A stretch of 64,000 bases of DNA from Tulasnella sp. 424 (GCA_019633425.1 WSUB01000093.1:62001-126000), one strand, 5' to 3'. Shown: positions 1 to 12,610, counted from the first letter of the stretch. Numbers and translations: made by a program. Notes: generated by a model not told the origin, from the letters alone.

Positions 1-3000
1 GTAGCACGCAATTGAAACGACGTGGACTGTCTAGCGCGACAAAGGTCCTTAACCGGCAAACTAGATCCCTAGAGTTCGTTCGTGTTGGGTATCAATCGAG
101 GCTGAGCTATCCACGTCACATCGGCAAGATGCCGAACGTGAATGGGGTTCGGAGCCCGGGGTACTCGGTAAGGAGAACCTACAACCGAGACCGGGCGATT
201 TTTAACAAGCCTCATCCAATTTCATTGAGCCGATATGGGCAGGGGTGATAACCATGCACTTGAACCTTCGATATGATATCTTCATACAAGATGGAAAACG
301 ATTGCGCTCGGGTCCTACCTAACGACAGAATCCTCGTCAATAATTAAGGTGGCAAGTGTGACACAGTACATGCGAACGTTAGGTGAAAACGAGGGATGAT
401 GTCTCCCCGAGGCAATTTCCAATCGGTTGATCTTCAAACCCACCGAACGCGTAAAGCTTGTTTGACCTCCGTTTTGAACCCGCGATCAAACTTTCGCCGT
501 CATTGGACACCAGTCTTCTGACAACCGAATTCGCTGTGAATGAGTGGAAGTGCCAAACTCAAGCTGCTGATAAGCGGTCATGAATCGGCGATTGAAGCGA
601 TCGCATGGGTGGAGGTTGATGAGATGCCGGCCGTTACTACACAGTGGGCCCGCCGCAAATCCCCGGGAGACTCGCAGGCAAAGGCGCCCAGGGGTATGTA
701 AACTGAACACGTCTTCCATGCACCGTCAAGGACGAAACGGTGTCGCATCAGCCGTAACCGTCTGTGAATGGCCAATCACCGTGGGTTTTCAGGCCGCCAT
801 GTTCTTTGAGCGATGAAGGAAGATCAGTTGCTGTGATGTGGAGCCGCGAATCGCGAATCACGATACACTAGCGCGGTAACCGGTACCGGGATGAAACTGG
901 ACTTCACTGCTTTGTTGAGCATCTTGGAGTGCAAGGAATCCTATTACCTGGAAAAGTGACGACCCCGACGCGAACTGCGGCCGTCCGGACGGAGCATGAA
1001 CGATTCGCGCGGGAATATAGCTGGAACTTGAAAGCCGTATCGCGCTATGCCCGCCCGATCACTAATATGATTGCCAGCTGGAAGAGGGAAGAAGACACTG
1101 GCCTGAATAAGCTCGGCGCTTTTCCAAGCGAAAGGCGCTGTTCCACGCTCCCGGTAAGTAACCGATCCGAGTTTGAGCCTGAGCTTTCCAGAAGGTCAAT
1201 CCGGTGCACGCTAGAGGTCGAAGATACCGATAATTATTACTCCAGTGTGAATGCGATCGAGTGTGTCTGATACAGGTGAAATGTCACAGTTCGGTGAGAG
1301 AAAGCATGGTATGAACATACTTAAATTGTAGTTGTAGCGCGTACCTCCAAATATCCAGCAAGGTAACATACGCCTGTCACGGGAAGAGAGCAGGGAGACT
1401 ATACATCTGGCGCAGACAAAAAAAAGGGGGATGGCGATGGGCAACACTTCGTCCACATGGGGGGTGGGAGAAGGGATTCGAGTGTTGAGGATCCTCATGC
1501 CTCGGTTCTCGTGTTGGTAACCAGCTATGTCAGATACTCTTGAAAATAATTTTGCTGAAACCGGCCTGTAAGAACATCCCTCGTTAAGGGCTTTATTTGC
1601 ACGTACTAAACATGAGCGGTGATTGATGCGCCAAGTTTGGAACGCCGACGAACGTCTCCTGGAAACGTTTGAACCAGAAGAATTCCTAGAGTCTCGGTTT
1701 AAACTGGACACGTGAAAGTATCAGCTTCTGGCAGGATGGTACAGCGGCGATGGTTCAAGTCCGGTGAGGTAGGAAGTTTTGATCTTGTTCGGAAGCTGGC
1801 CTCGTCATTCACGTGATGTGATTGTGTTTACAACGTACAAATGCGCGACAGCGCTCAAACAGAGCATAATTCTGGTCATCTTGGTGAATCACGTTTGCGG
1901 TGTTCAAGTAAGTGACAGGTCCGCGTCGAGAGTAGGTATCACTAAAACCAGCTTGGAAGCATTTCCCGGTGAGTTTTGGAGAGACGTGGGCTTGAGTAAT
2001 GACGGGGAGGGTTCGAACGCACTTTCTTGAGAGGACCTGCTGTCTCCGACACAAGGTCTCCTGTTCCCAGCTGCGAGGCTGCGAAGGATTGATTAGTGGT
2101 GATCCATTTGCGATAGTAGGGAGGGTGAGGGACGTGCGCAAGGGGCTCCGAAATAGAACATATTGAAAATCATGGCGACAGCGATAGCTCGGGAAGCCTT
2201 ATACCAGAATCCACCGCGAAGACCCTAAGAAAGGATCCCAGGAAACCTTGAGAAGAGACAATAGTTTCCCTTTGCGTTATTGCCACGACCAGGGGCGGGT
2301 ACGAGTCACCATGTGTCCCAAATTCCGTTTTTGGAAAGAGTTTACGTCAAAGAGGCTTGCAACCCTGCAATCTTATCTTGCGCGCTAGAAAAAAAGTGGG
2401 GCTAAATGCGTCATAAGAATGAGGAACGGTTGGTGGGAAAGATGAAGTTGAGGGTGTAGTGCGTATCCTCTGCAGTCAGAGATTGGCTAGGATGCTGGGA
2501 TCCAACGAGGTTCCGTCGTCGAATGGGTACAGCACTCTTTCGAAAATGCTCAGACCCGAGGTCCGCAGGAACTGCTCACTTCATAACCACCTGCAGGCCT
2601 GACTAGCGTACTCTGTAAGTAGTCGTCCATTGAAACTCAGGCAGGGGAGGAGATAGACCTACTGAAGCAGACGTAGAAAAGGCTGTTATCGAATAGCCCT
2701 TGTGTATTGGGCGTATCACCGACCCTGATAGGGCAGAGAAACAAAGAAGTGTTTGGATTTAAGTCCTTTGCTCTGTAACATGGAACCTGCGTCGAGCGGA
2801 GAGTCCCTGGAGTGGCTGTAGCGACAGTGAAAAGGGATGGCCAAGATATTTGTCGCTGGGGATTTGGAGGATGAATGGCTTTATGCTTAGTGGCCCATCG
2901 TTTCCAAGTGTGAAGCGAGATACTGCCCGTCACCGTCCGGTGGTTTTGATCAGAGAGACGCCACGTTGGTGGTAAGCGGGTGCCGTGAAAGCCCCGCGGT

Positions 3001-3533
3001 GGGCTTCTCAAGGAAGTGTATCACCAAGGGAAAAAAAGATTTTTAGAGGAAAAATTTGCCGCTATCGTTGTTCGAGTCAATGATGGAGTGGGAGTTGTCC
3101 GAGACACGAGGGTCGAAGGGTATCTGCAGAAAACGTTCCCCATCGTGCTCAGGTTTTGCCATGCCATGTCTTTGTCAGCGGGCCGTGAGAAATAGGGTAG
3201 ACTTTGTGATGACAAAGCACAAGAGTCACAGCATTGACAAACAAGCAGATTTTGCCCCGTCATGTGACAACCGCCACATCTCCCCCTCTCCTCCCGTCCT
3301 TCGATGCCCACCGTACTCCCCTGAATCCGTTTCTAACCCATAGATCCCTTGTTGTACCATCAAGTCACTGCAAAAATGTTTACAAATCTGAATGTAAGCT
3401 TCAGACTTTTCGCTTGGTGGACACTGGACTGAAAGAGGATTTGTTGTTGGGTTTGGAAAAGCCCCTAAGCCATCGGAAAATCGAAAAGGCATTCACCCCT
3501 ATACATGCCCCTCCCAGTGACACCTACTCACTC
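1..3533. other. Gene-free stretch, no recognisable feature
   Basis: Only short unrelated open frames (at most about 165 codons) occur on either strand, and none shows a known motif, a convincing chain of splice sites or biased composition. I see no tRNA or rRNA signature and no clear repeat. The last few hundred bases are probably the promoter and 5' leader of the zinc-finger gene that follows. A remnant of a decayed gene or element cannot be excluded. Confidence 0.6.
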
Positions 3534-5027
3534 ATGCACCATAATGCCTTCAACCCGCCTCATCATAATATGCATCATATTCCCCACCACGTATATGCGA
3601 TGACGTCTAGCGAACGTATATCAAACACTCGAGGGGAGGACCCCGATAGCGGTGGGATGGACGCAGGCGCTCTCCCATTTGACCAGTACATCGTGACAAG
3701 AGATCTTGACATGGCCCCAGGTGCCGGTGCAGGAGGATCCGAGGGGGAGTTGACCGCTGAGCGAGCGATGGAGGTCGACGCCGCTCGAGCGTTGGAAGAA
3801 CTTGCTGTGGCAGGTCGGATGGGTGGAGTGGATGGGTGGCACGGGATTACTGCATCCATATCCGAAGCTAGTGCTACTCCCAGCCAGGGAATGGTGCCTT
3901 CGCCCACAAGCCTATCGAACGGGGAGTCCTACTCTCACCATCTGAACTCTCACCCTCGTGACGCCTCCGGGCTCCCACCTTCACCGATGCCTCCTAATCC
4001 GTTTCCATTCCCTCCTTCCGGAATTCCACATTCTCATCCTCACCTCCCGATGCCGCCCTTGTCTCCAGATTCTATGCCTGTAGACCGCCACCATCCACAC
4101 ATATCAGAGGGCGGGAGCCCCAGGTCCGACAAGGACGGCGATGGGGATTCTGCTGTATCTGCTGAACCTGAGCGAGAATCGCGGATGACGGGAGATCCCG
4201 CCCCGCCGATGGCGTTGGGTGTACCTCCAAATGCATATTTCCCTCCTCATCCTCCACCGCAAACGTCAGGTCATATACCATTACTGCCCACCCACCTTCC
4301 CCCTCGATCACAAATTCCCCCGCATCCGGTGAAGAGACGTGTTGGGTCAAGCCAGCCGATCCCTGTTCCCCATCTGTTGAAGCCGTCGAGAGGTCGCCGA
4401 GTGCCTACTGCCCAGGGATTCATCCCAAACACCGCCAATGTACCATCCCAACCCAACTCCAATGCAGCAGAAGGTGACACCGATGCAAGCATGAAAGACT
4501 CTCCCCCTGGATCCCGGAGCGGGACTTCTTCACCGTATGGAACTCGGTCGTCAGGTCGCAACAGTGGTCCAGGACACCCCGGTGCGGTAGCGGCACTTGC
4601 TCCTGTGCCAATACAGGAAGGCCTTTCAGGAAAGACAGCTGCCGAAGTAGCCGCAAAGATCCAAGCGAGCGCAAGGGCATATATATGTAAAGTTGAGGGC
4701 TGCGGTAAGGCTTTCCGTCGAGGCGAACACCTTAAACGCCATGTCAGGAGCTTGCATACACACGAGAAACGTGAGCGTACCCATTCTCCCTTCGCATAGT
4801 TCGCCGTTTGCTAAGTTTTTGTTCGATCCATCACAGCGGAGCGATGTACTTATCCGGGATGCAACAAGGAGTTTAGTCGAAAAGACAATATGCAGCAGCA
4901 TCTCAAGATTCATACCACCGGGCATCAACGGAGCTACGCCAAACGAACCACCGGCAAATCAAAGTCAAAATCCTCCCGTTCGCCTTCAGAGGAAGAGGAT
5001 GACGGTAGCGATGAAGACGAAGAGTAG
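3534..5027 (+). CDS. C2H2 zinc-finger transcription factor, Msn2/Com2-like
   Basis: Two exons, 3534-4770 and 4837-5027, joined across a 66-nt GT-AG intron, give about 475 residues. The long N-terminal part is low-complexity, rich in Pro, Ser, Gly and His (opening MHHNAFNPPHHN), as in many fungal activators. The C-terminus holds two C2H2 fingers. The first reads C-x4-C then F-R-R-G-E-H-L-K-R-H-x4-H. The second, restored only after splicing, reads YPGCNKEFSRKDNMQQHLKIH in outline (C-x4-C, H-x4-H class). This FRR-EHLKRH plus FSR-DN-QHLK arrangement is typical of the Msn2/Msn4/Com2 stress-response family, which binds AGGGG-type sites. A short basic then acidic tail (SEEEDDGSDEDEE) follows. The start chosen is the first in-frame ATG; the open frame runs further upstream without an ATG. 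Nuclear DNA-binding role is inferred from family; target genes are unknown. Confidence 0.85.
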
Positions 5028-5805
5028 CTTTCTATTTTTGGGGGAGTGGACCGGCCACGCTGAGTTCCCCCCCAAAAGCAAATCGTTTGCTTCTGGACTC
5101 TCCCATTTACTATCACTATTTCAAAATCCGAACTCGCTATGCCATTCCTTTCTCATTCCCGCTCCTTATGCGAAATTTCTACTTCGCTTGAAATCGAAAA
5201 CCTCCATTGACACGCTATGCTGTCTTTGTTCCAGTTACCCTTCTGGCCTCGCCAGCTGTGTTCTCATACATTTTTTATTTTTCGAAATCGTATACTTGAT
5301 TTATGACCGCACCAAATGGACGGGCTCCGGAACAATTATTTTGGTGTATGCCTTTTGTGGGCATTTTGAATAATGAAGCACCAGAGTCGCGGAGCACCCT
5401 CTGATATTAAAAACATGCGGTACAAGTCTTCCGAACCTACGAAAATGGTAAAACCGAGGTCATTGGTTACTCTCCATTGCGCGGGTCCAGGAAGGACTAG
5501 ATCAACCAGAAGCAGAAGCAATCATGAGCTCCCTGTCCCAAGAATCAGGAAAAGAACAGCCACGTTCCCATTCTATGCGTACAAAACACCTCGTCGTAGA
5601 CATAAAGAGAATAAAGGAGGAGGGGAAGGAATAGGAGGTTGCACGAAGCATGGATCGACTCCGTCATCAACTTCGTCATCAAAAAGCTTGAACAATCATC
5701 GAACGATTCATCTCCAAATAAATAAGCTCTCCCGCAGCATAGGAGACTAATCAAAGTCATCTGCCAACATAGGAGGAGTCACCTGCGGTGTACTTGCAGA
5801 ACCTT
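5028..5805. other. Convergent intergenic region
   Basis: This lies between the 3' ends of the zinc-finger gene and the OPT transporter gene. It is AT-richer than its neighbours and contains no open frame with a recognisable motif. It presumably holds both 3' untranslated regions and polyadenylation sites. Confidence 0.5.
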
Positions 5806-8633
5806 CTACCAAGAGTCCGGCCCGAAGTAGCCTTTCTCGGGGAGCGGCCAGAACGGTTTGCCGTGGGCATCGGCGTTGACGGTCCAGACGGTGTTTCCCC
5901 ACCAGGATAGGACATTGTTTTCCCCAATTGTTCCATTCTTGGGATATTGAAGGCTGTAAATAGGTGCATGCATTAGGAATCCGATTCCGACCGGGGAGTG
6001 TTGCTGCATTAATAACGCACCAGAAGAAAATGAAAATGACGCTCAGAGCTACACCAGAGTCCAAGGCTGCTGACAGAACGTAGTTATACTTGGCCCACCA
6101 AGCGAAGTGGCGGCGTCGGACTATGTACTGGAAGATGAAGCCAACAATTGTCCAGGGAACGTCTATGTGCGACGGAAGGGTCAGATAGCGAGTCGGCGGA
6201 GGAGATGATGCAGTGGACGTACAGTTGATCGCGGATGCCGGGGGGATGAGACCGGTGCCGTTGAAGATGACGGGCAGGTTGATATACTTGAACCAGCTGG
6301 TCGGATACTTCTTGGTGAGGACGTAAGGAATGACGGGAGCGATAGCGCCAATTAGGAAGAAGAACGTAAGAGCGTAGTAAACTTGGCCCTTGGAAAACTG
6401 AAGGGCAGGACCGATGACGCCCCAAATGATGGATGCGGTACCAAACACCTGAGTCGAAGGGCAAATAAAACTGGTCGTCGAGTACAATATTAGTCGATCT
6501 CTTGTGACAGTAAAAAATCATTGCCGGCCTCACCCATTTGGCTGGTCATCCTCGCACATGCCGGGGATGTTGGTGAACATCCAGGACTGTACACCCAGTT
6601 GTACAGTCCCACCAATTATTGTCGCAACAACTTGAGCCCAGAACATGGGGCGAGGTGGGATCTTCATGTAATGGCCGAGCTTCATGTCAGAGGCGAAAGT
6701 CAAGGCCTGGGCCATGGTGATGTAGCCGAACGTCTTGAACAACATCATTGCGAGTGGGCGGCCAGGCATCCAGTAGCCGATAATCAACTCGGTGATGACA
6801 TTGAGTCCAACTTGTTGGTTCGTGATAGCTTGAATCATACCGATTGGAATGGAGTAGATAAACGCAATCAGGAGGGAGACGACAAAGGCGTAGATGGGGA
6901 ACTTGGTATCCCAAACTTCAAGGGAGACGACCGCGAACGTGAACATGGTGACTGTACAGAAGGGAGAGGATTAGGACTTTTGCCAGAAAACCATACTCTC
7001 AAACTCACTGAAGATGATGCCATACCACCACTCTGGCACCTCCTTGTACTTGCTCATCAAGCGGGCATGAATGTCGGGCTGCTCGGATAGCGACCTCTTG
7101 GCCTGAGTCCAGATCTGCTTGCGGAAGTACAAGTATGCATGGACAACGGTGGCCGTGATGGAGGCGAAGGACAGGCCGTAGGATAGAGCGAAGACCGTGG
7201 AGAGGAAGAGCGGCGAGTACTCCTTATAGGCTTGAAGGTTGAGAGTGGCGTCCGGGTTGAGAATGCGCGTGACGTTATACGGCTTGCCGAAGTGGTCATA
7301 AGAGGTACGAGATGAAATGGTCATGTACTTGCTGTCCCAAGTGTTGGTGTAGTAAAGGACGGGTGTGATGAACCAGAAAAAGAAGAAGAAGCCACCAGCG
7401 ACGTTAGCCTCCGCCCACCAGGGAGTGGCCAAGGGAGATCCGATGTATGCGATTTGAGACCAATCGAAGGTCAGGAGAGAGCCACCGAGGCCGTGAACAA
7501 CACCGAACAGCTGGTTGACGACAATGTTCTGCAGGGGCAAATCAGCTTATCTGTTTTGAGAGCCTCGAATGGAAGCTGCCAGGATACTCACGCTGGGTGC
7601 AATCCAGCAGACCCATGAAAAGTAGGAGAGGGCGCTGAAGAGGTAGCCGGGAAGGAAGTACCAAAGGAATGAAGCCAAGCAAGCGTAGCTGAAGAATCGT
7701 TCACGACTGATACCACCACGGTGGCCGATTCCAGCGTATTCGGTGTGATGAAGCGTGTTGAAGAGAGCGCAGTATACCAAGTTGGCGGGCCAGACTACAG
7801 GACGGCGATTAGGGATTGCGATCAAACAGAGTAGAGTAAGACGGACTTACTCATAGACGGCGGGGAGACAAGGAAGCGACGGGCGATACCACCGATGGAG
7901 AACCCGATAAGTTGGGTGGACATCGTGATGAGCCACTGATAACCAAAGTTCCAGGTCTGATTGTAGAAAACCCTCTGAACGGCGACCACGTCAGTAGCGT
8001 AGGCAGAGCCCGCTCCGACGGAAGCCATGATGGTAATGAGTACGTGCCTATAATAGGGCAATAAGGCTATGGATGGCAGAACATGTGAATGACATGAGAC
8101 TTACTCCTTGACCGAGAATGGGCCAGGGTTAAGGCGGATGCCGAGGATCTTGACGTCGGGCAGCAACGCAAACGCACGTCCGATGGGGAAGGAGAGCAGC
8201 TGTGCGACGAGAGGGCCGATCGTGACCGAAGGATAACGGAAGAAAAAGAATCTGTTTGGAGGAGAAAGAATCAGTGGCACACGTCTTCGCAACCAGGACT
8301 TTTCGCCGCGAGGGAAAGGACTTACTGGTTAAGGCCAGGAATAAGGATAGCCCAAGCGATACCAATGAGCCAGGCACGCCAAGTGTTTACAGGAATGGTG
8401 GGATCGTCGGTATTGGCGACAGCAGCTCGGACTTCGGGATATGGCGAATCATCCTCGTAGTCTCCGATGGCGTTGGGATCCAAGTTGGGATCGTCGAACT
8501 CGGCACCGGTAATGTCCTCGATATTGCCAGAGGGCTTCTCATACGCCTGCTCGGCGTCAAACGCCTTGGAGTCGTGGACCTGAATACCAGAGTCGCTCTT
8601 CTTCTCGTCGATCTGATCCAAGTACTCGGCCAT
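5806..8633 (-). CDS. Oligopeptide transporter, OPT family
   Basis: A multi-exon minus-strand gene starts at ATG 8633 (MAEYLDQIDEKK). An acidic cytosolic N-terminus of about 85 residues leads into many hydrophobic segments. Diagnostic OPT signatures appear in order: RLNPGPFSVKEHVLI, the long loop with NTWDSKYMTISS, EVPEWWY, KLGHYMKIPPRPMFWAQ, AINYVPWTIVGFIFQY, and LQYPKNGTIG...WWGNTVW near the C-terminus. Junctions worked out exactly are introns 8252-8325, 6163-6222 and 5954-6020. The 6163-6222 intron is 60 nt with no stop, so it can be mistaken for coding sequence. The product ends ...GYFGPDSW at 5806. OPT proteins are proton-coupled carriers of tetra/pentapeptides or glutathione-like substrates, usually at the plasma membrane. 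The substrate here cannot be told. The reading frame looks intact and full length for the family. Confidence 0.93.
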
Positions 8634-9438
8634 CGTGGTGTTAATGGCGATGAGCGATGGGAAGGGAAGGAGTATGAAGGAAGAAAGCGAAGACGAGGGA
8701 TGTGGACCAAGAGGTGGAGGACTTGATTCGTGGGCTTAAGTAGCCTTGGACAAGATACTGAGGATGGAGATGGAGAGGCCGCAAGGACATCCAGATGGTG
8801 CATGGCAAAGTGTCCAGAAAGTACCAAAAATATAGCGAGGAGGCATGGACGATGGAAGAGAAGCCAGGATGGGCATGGCGATACGGGGCATACGCATGGA
8901 GATACGCCCCGCCCGTGTTTGGTCTCTGGTGTAACTCCACCCCATGAGCAGTCATAAACGGAGCAACGTGGTGCAGTAAATGTATAGGCCAGTTGCCTGG
9001 GACTTGCCAACAGCTGCTTCAGGGGAAATTCCAGTCGAGCCCATCAAATGCCCAAAATTGACCTTGCGCAGTGAGTAAAATTGGTACCTGCAATTCTTCT
9101 CTCACGCGTCGCACTGGAATATGCATCACAAGACGCAAGCTTCGGTCGCGCGAGCACCGGGGGCGCATCCAGAGGGAAGCGAGCGACACGCATGGTCCGA
9201 GTTGTGTAAAGACCAGACGACGTTTTCATGCGTGTGAGCACGCCACGGCCCACGATGACCTCCGTTCACTTTCACCCCGGGGTCCGCAAATTACAAAGAC
9301 ATCACAAAGAGTCGCAGCAGAGTAGTATAATAGCGTATCTAGAGATACAAAATACACTACATTTTGGAAGTTGGTGTTTTGTTGAGGTGGGATCGTCCGT
9401 CGACATCAACCAATTGTGAGGTAACGAGAAGAATGGAA

Positions 9439-10149
9439 TTAGAGTGATCTCTGCCCCTTGCCCGGCCGATAGGAAGCAGATGAAGAGCTTGTGGAGGTAC
9501 CGATGATGGCGGTTGGTTGCGGCAGGTGAGCGTGGGTCAATATGGCGAGCCGATGCCGAACGTGGTGACGAAGAGCCCGGATTTGACGGCGATGACGAGT
9601 CCGAACGTGATGGTGATGACGAGTCCGAGCGTGACGGAGATGATGAGTCTGAACGTGATGGGTTGATTCTCCGTCCGCTTGTACAGGACGAAGGATGACG
9701 ATTGCCGGAAGTGACTGCCACACTCGCTCACTAGTCAAGGCAGGCTTCAAGCACCGTTCATCGCACAGTTTCCTCTTACCGTAGTTCCTTGCTATGCAAA
9801 ACAAGGGGGTATTGGGATGGGTCGGGGCTGCCAAAGCCGTCAACCTGGCGCTGATTGGTGAACATTCAACGGATGGTGGTCGGTGATGAGAGGCCGAGCG
9901 AGAGTAGGCGATAAGGGCTTGGTTGCATTGACTGTTGTCCCCGTTGTCCATGTTGTCCGTAGCAGTGAGAACTATCGTAGCGGCGCACACGCCAATCCCC
10001 GACTCTAGTGTGGGCCCATGGCCAAGTGAACATGTGTTGCTGTGAAAGGCCACGGCTTGGTTGACGTTGGGTATACCCTTGAAACAGGTGCCGTGGTCCG
10101 ATAAATAGCACACACCACAGATCAGGTTCGCAAGCCTGTCGGGTAGCAA
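9439..10149 (-). CDS. Possible hypothetical protein (unsupported long frame)
   Basis: This is a stop-free minus-strand frame of 236 codons, longer than most chance frames nearby. The first half has several spaced cysteines (for example GVCYLSDHGTC) and would suit a secreted protein. The second half is Arg/His/Ser-rich and runs through the 24-bp tandem repeat, where it encodes HHVRTRH-like units. The frame opens at TTG rather than ATG, no splice-supported upstream exon was found, and I recognise no family. It may be chance. Confidence 0.15.
   Translation of the reverse strand: MLPDRLANLICGVCYLSDHGTCFKGIPNVNQAVAFHSNTCSLGHGPTLESGIGVCAATIVLTATDNMDNGDNSQCNQALIAYSRSASHHRPPSVECSPISARLTALAAPTHPNTPLFCIARNYGKRKLCDERCLKPALTSERVWQSLPAIVILRPVQADGESTHHVQTHHLRHARTRHHHHVRTRHRRQIRALRHHVRHRLAILTHAHLPQPTAIIGTSTSSSSASYRPGKGQRSL
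9591..9662. repeat. 24-bp tandem repeat, three copies
   Basis: Three head-to-tail 24-nt units with a few substitutions (unit 1 begins gatgacgagtccgaacgtga). Because 24 is a multiple of three, all frames stay open. On the plus strand the unit encodes DDESERDG. Most differences fall at third positions of that plus-strand frame (gac/gat, tcc/tct, gaa/gag), which is compatible with selection on the plus frame but is also what few mutations could give by chance. Confidence 0.85.
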
Positions 10150-11137
10150 GCCCCTATACAGATCATTAGCAAGCGCAAATCATGGAATATGATTGCGCTT
10201 CAAAGCCAATAGCATTCATTAGACATTGAAAGTCAAGACACTAGAAAAGAATGCGGAATTATAGAGCATTAAACTGTCAAGCTAAGGGCAGCACTCAAAC
10301 TTCAAGTGATTGGCAAACGCAGGTGAAGAGCGGAGCTCACGGAACTAGGTCAATGGAATCGACACGAACTTCTACGAGCTTACAGCTAATTCCGAAATCG
10401 TAGACCACTTTACAGCTTTTTTCCGCTCCACTCAGCCCGTTCACACAGAGCTTCCTCTCTAGTGCAACGCATACTTCGGGCCCTCAACTTTCCCTTATTT
10501 TGGTCTTCCGAGGTGGCGTGGATACAGGAAAGTGGAGCGTAAAAAAACCAAGGCGGTCTACAAATTCAGAATTAGCTGTAATACCATGCTGTGGTCTAGC
10601 ACAACACGTGCAGGGATGCGAAATGATATATCTAATCTATTTCCTGAATTCAGCACAGCGCTGTAGACGGAAGTCCTTAGAAGGCTTACATATGAGGCAA
10701 AGCGCGATCATAATCATCTTTCTGCTCCGCCTCAGAACAAACACGGTCAGCTTTCAATTCACAACAGGCAGCCTTCTTCTTCAAGCTGTCCGCCAGAGCC
10801 TTATCTCTCTGTCTTCGTGAGTTTGGGGTTGAGATCGAACAACAGCGAGGAATCAGAGCGGAAAATACTGTCTTTGGCGGCTCGAGTCAAATCACCGCCC
10901 GCTCGGCGGACCTCCAATATTCGAATGGCAGATGAAAACCGAACGGTTCAGCTCAAACTCTGTTAAAAATATTAACAAGAAGTCCAAGTGGAGTGAGGGG
11001 TCGGTAGGTGAACTCGGAGTACCTTCGGGACGAGAATGCTGACCAATACGAACACGGGGTGGGAATTGATGTCCAGTGAAACGCGGACGTTCGACCTCGA
11101 CAAAACCCTCCTACTACGTAGAGTCGGGGATCCACTT

Positions 11138-11183
11138 TCTGGGAGCGGACGCGCGGACGGACGGACGGACGGACGGACAGGGT
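11138..11183. repeat. Left arm of inverted repeat with (GGAC)n core
   Basis: The arm reads tctgggagcggacgcgcgg followed by repeated ggac units and ends cagggt. Its reverse complement occurs at 11700-11749, with the same unique edges and one more tetranucleotide unit. The shared unique flanks show these are copies of one sequence in opposite orientation, not two independent microsatellites. The DNA between the arms is about 516 bp and encodes nothing recognisable. Confidence 0.85.
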
Positions 11184-11699
11184 CCAGGACAGACAGGGTG
11201 GAGAGCGGGAAATTCCGGAGATAGTTTGATATTTTGGATGATATAGTCGCCTCGAATTCGACCATTACTTCCCCCTCCATCGTACAGCAAACAGTGTCGA
11301 CCATAGTGCCGACAAAGCAACGAAGGGGATCGCGTACTCCAACCGAACTGCAGCACTGCATTCTCCCCAATATCCCCTTTCCCCGTTATGTCCGCTGCAT
11401 CAACTGGTCGGCTGATGGCGAAGTTCAGGACCCTAAGAGATAGCCCCCCTGTCCATGTTATTCCTTTCCATTCCATTATAGAGAGTTTTAGATAGTATTA
11501 CACGATTCCTAATACATAATTGATCCAAAAACCTACCAAGATTTATTAACGTCAATTTTTTATGTGGCGGTTACCTTTGTTGTGTCACTAGCTACATCAG
11601 CCCACGCAACCCGAAGGGGGAACCCGCTATCCCTTATTTGGGGAATGGGTGGACTCCTGGAGAAAGTTCGCTTACCAACATTCTACTTTTCAGACGGAA

Positions 11700-11749
11700 A
11701 CCCTGTCCGTCCGTCCGTCCGTCCGTCCGTCCGCGCGTCCGCTCCCAGA
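11700..11749. repeat. Right arm of inverted repeat with (GTCC)n core
   Basis: This is the reverse complement of the arm at 11138-11183: it begins accctgtcc, runs through repeated gtcc units, and ends gctcccaga. Sequences outside the two arms do not match, so the inverted unit is about 46-50 bp. It could be the ends of a small foldback or non-autonomous element, or an inverted duplication of a microsatellite locus. Confidence 0.85.
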
Positions 11750-12610
11750 CACCGGATACTTCTGGTAGCAGTGCTGTTGGCCGGTGACGGAGGGACAGTG
11801 GGACAAGAGGATGGGCTGGGGCCGCGATAAGCCTGGCCCATCTTCCGGACTTCTTTAGGCCCATACTAGGTGTCGAACTGCATGTTTGAGCATCCGGTTG
11901 GCGATCAAGATATGAGCAGCGCTGCGCTTGAAAGTGAGCGGCCTACTGCGCTGATTGGGAGGGACAGCACGAGCGGCGACGTTTGACGGAACGTCGGAAG
12001 CTAGAGTTTGTGGAGTGGGCGGATGAGGAATGTAAATAGAAGTCAGTGGAATGGCAAAGAGAAAGGTAGGAGAATGGCTTACACTCAGAAAATGTCCGTA
12101 GTCGTCATGTGGGGGCAGGGTTCCATCCTGAGGTATGGGTTGGTGGTTCCCAAGTCAATACCAATGACTGGGCCGGAAATTTTGGTCGATTGGTTGCGGG
12201 CGATGAAATTCCAAGGAAGGTTCTAATCGCGGATGGTGGTGAACGCGACGCGTCGATGGCAAAATGCGGTGGATACATACCGAGTAAGCACCAGTCCTGG
12301 AGTAGCAAAGCGAAGGGATTGACCAAAACTGGGTGAGCTGATGGAGTTGTTAGACTTGATGAAGCTAGTTACCTGGTATGTAGCGACAAGTGAGCCAGCT
12401 GGGATTGTTGGTCTTGCGGTGAGACGAAGGGAAAATCGGTCGAGTGGTGTTGAGAATGGAACGATGTGATTGGCTGAAATCGGTCGAAATCGGTGTGCGG
12501 ACATAAGCGGACATGAGCGGACAAAAACGGTGGGAGTGAGGGAGTTCCCTGCCAGCGCGTTCCTCGTGGGAAGGTTGGGCGGACGATTGAACTGCCGACA
12601 AACCACAACC

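Larger units (their letters stand above)
8634..12610. other. Gene-poor 4-kb region with simple repeats
   Basis: Between the OPT start and the next supported gene I see no open frame that resembles a known protein. It contains the OPT upstream region, a 24-bp tandem repeat (9591-9662), a low-confidence minus-strand open frame (9439-10149), and an inverted pair of GGAC microsatellite arms (11138-11183 and 11700-11749). These are listed separately. Confidence 0.5.

Noticed and set aside
1730..1770. tRNA B-box-like GGTTCAAGTCC
   Set aside because: The flanking bases cannot form a T-arm stem, and no matching acceptor stem or A box lies at tRNA distance.
2005..2020. tRNA B-box-like gggttcgaac
   Set aside because: No cloverleaf could be drawn around it, and no A box is present upstream.
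3234..3533. Zinc-finger protein extended 100 residues upstream to a TTG
   Set aside because: No ATG exists in that extension. The first in-frame ATG is 3534.
6084..6533. Alternative minus-strand frame over the OPT gene
   Set aside because: It is a frame shadow of the transporter exons; the true frame carries the OPT signatures.
9439..10149. Minus-strand 236-codon open frame as a confident gene
   Set aside because: It opens at TTG, lacks a supported upstream exon, overlaps a tandem repeat that keeps frames open, and has no recognisable motif. Kept only as a low-confidence feature.
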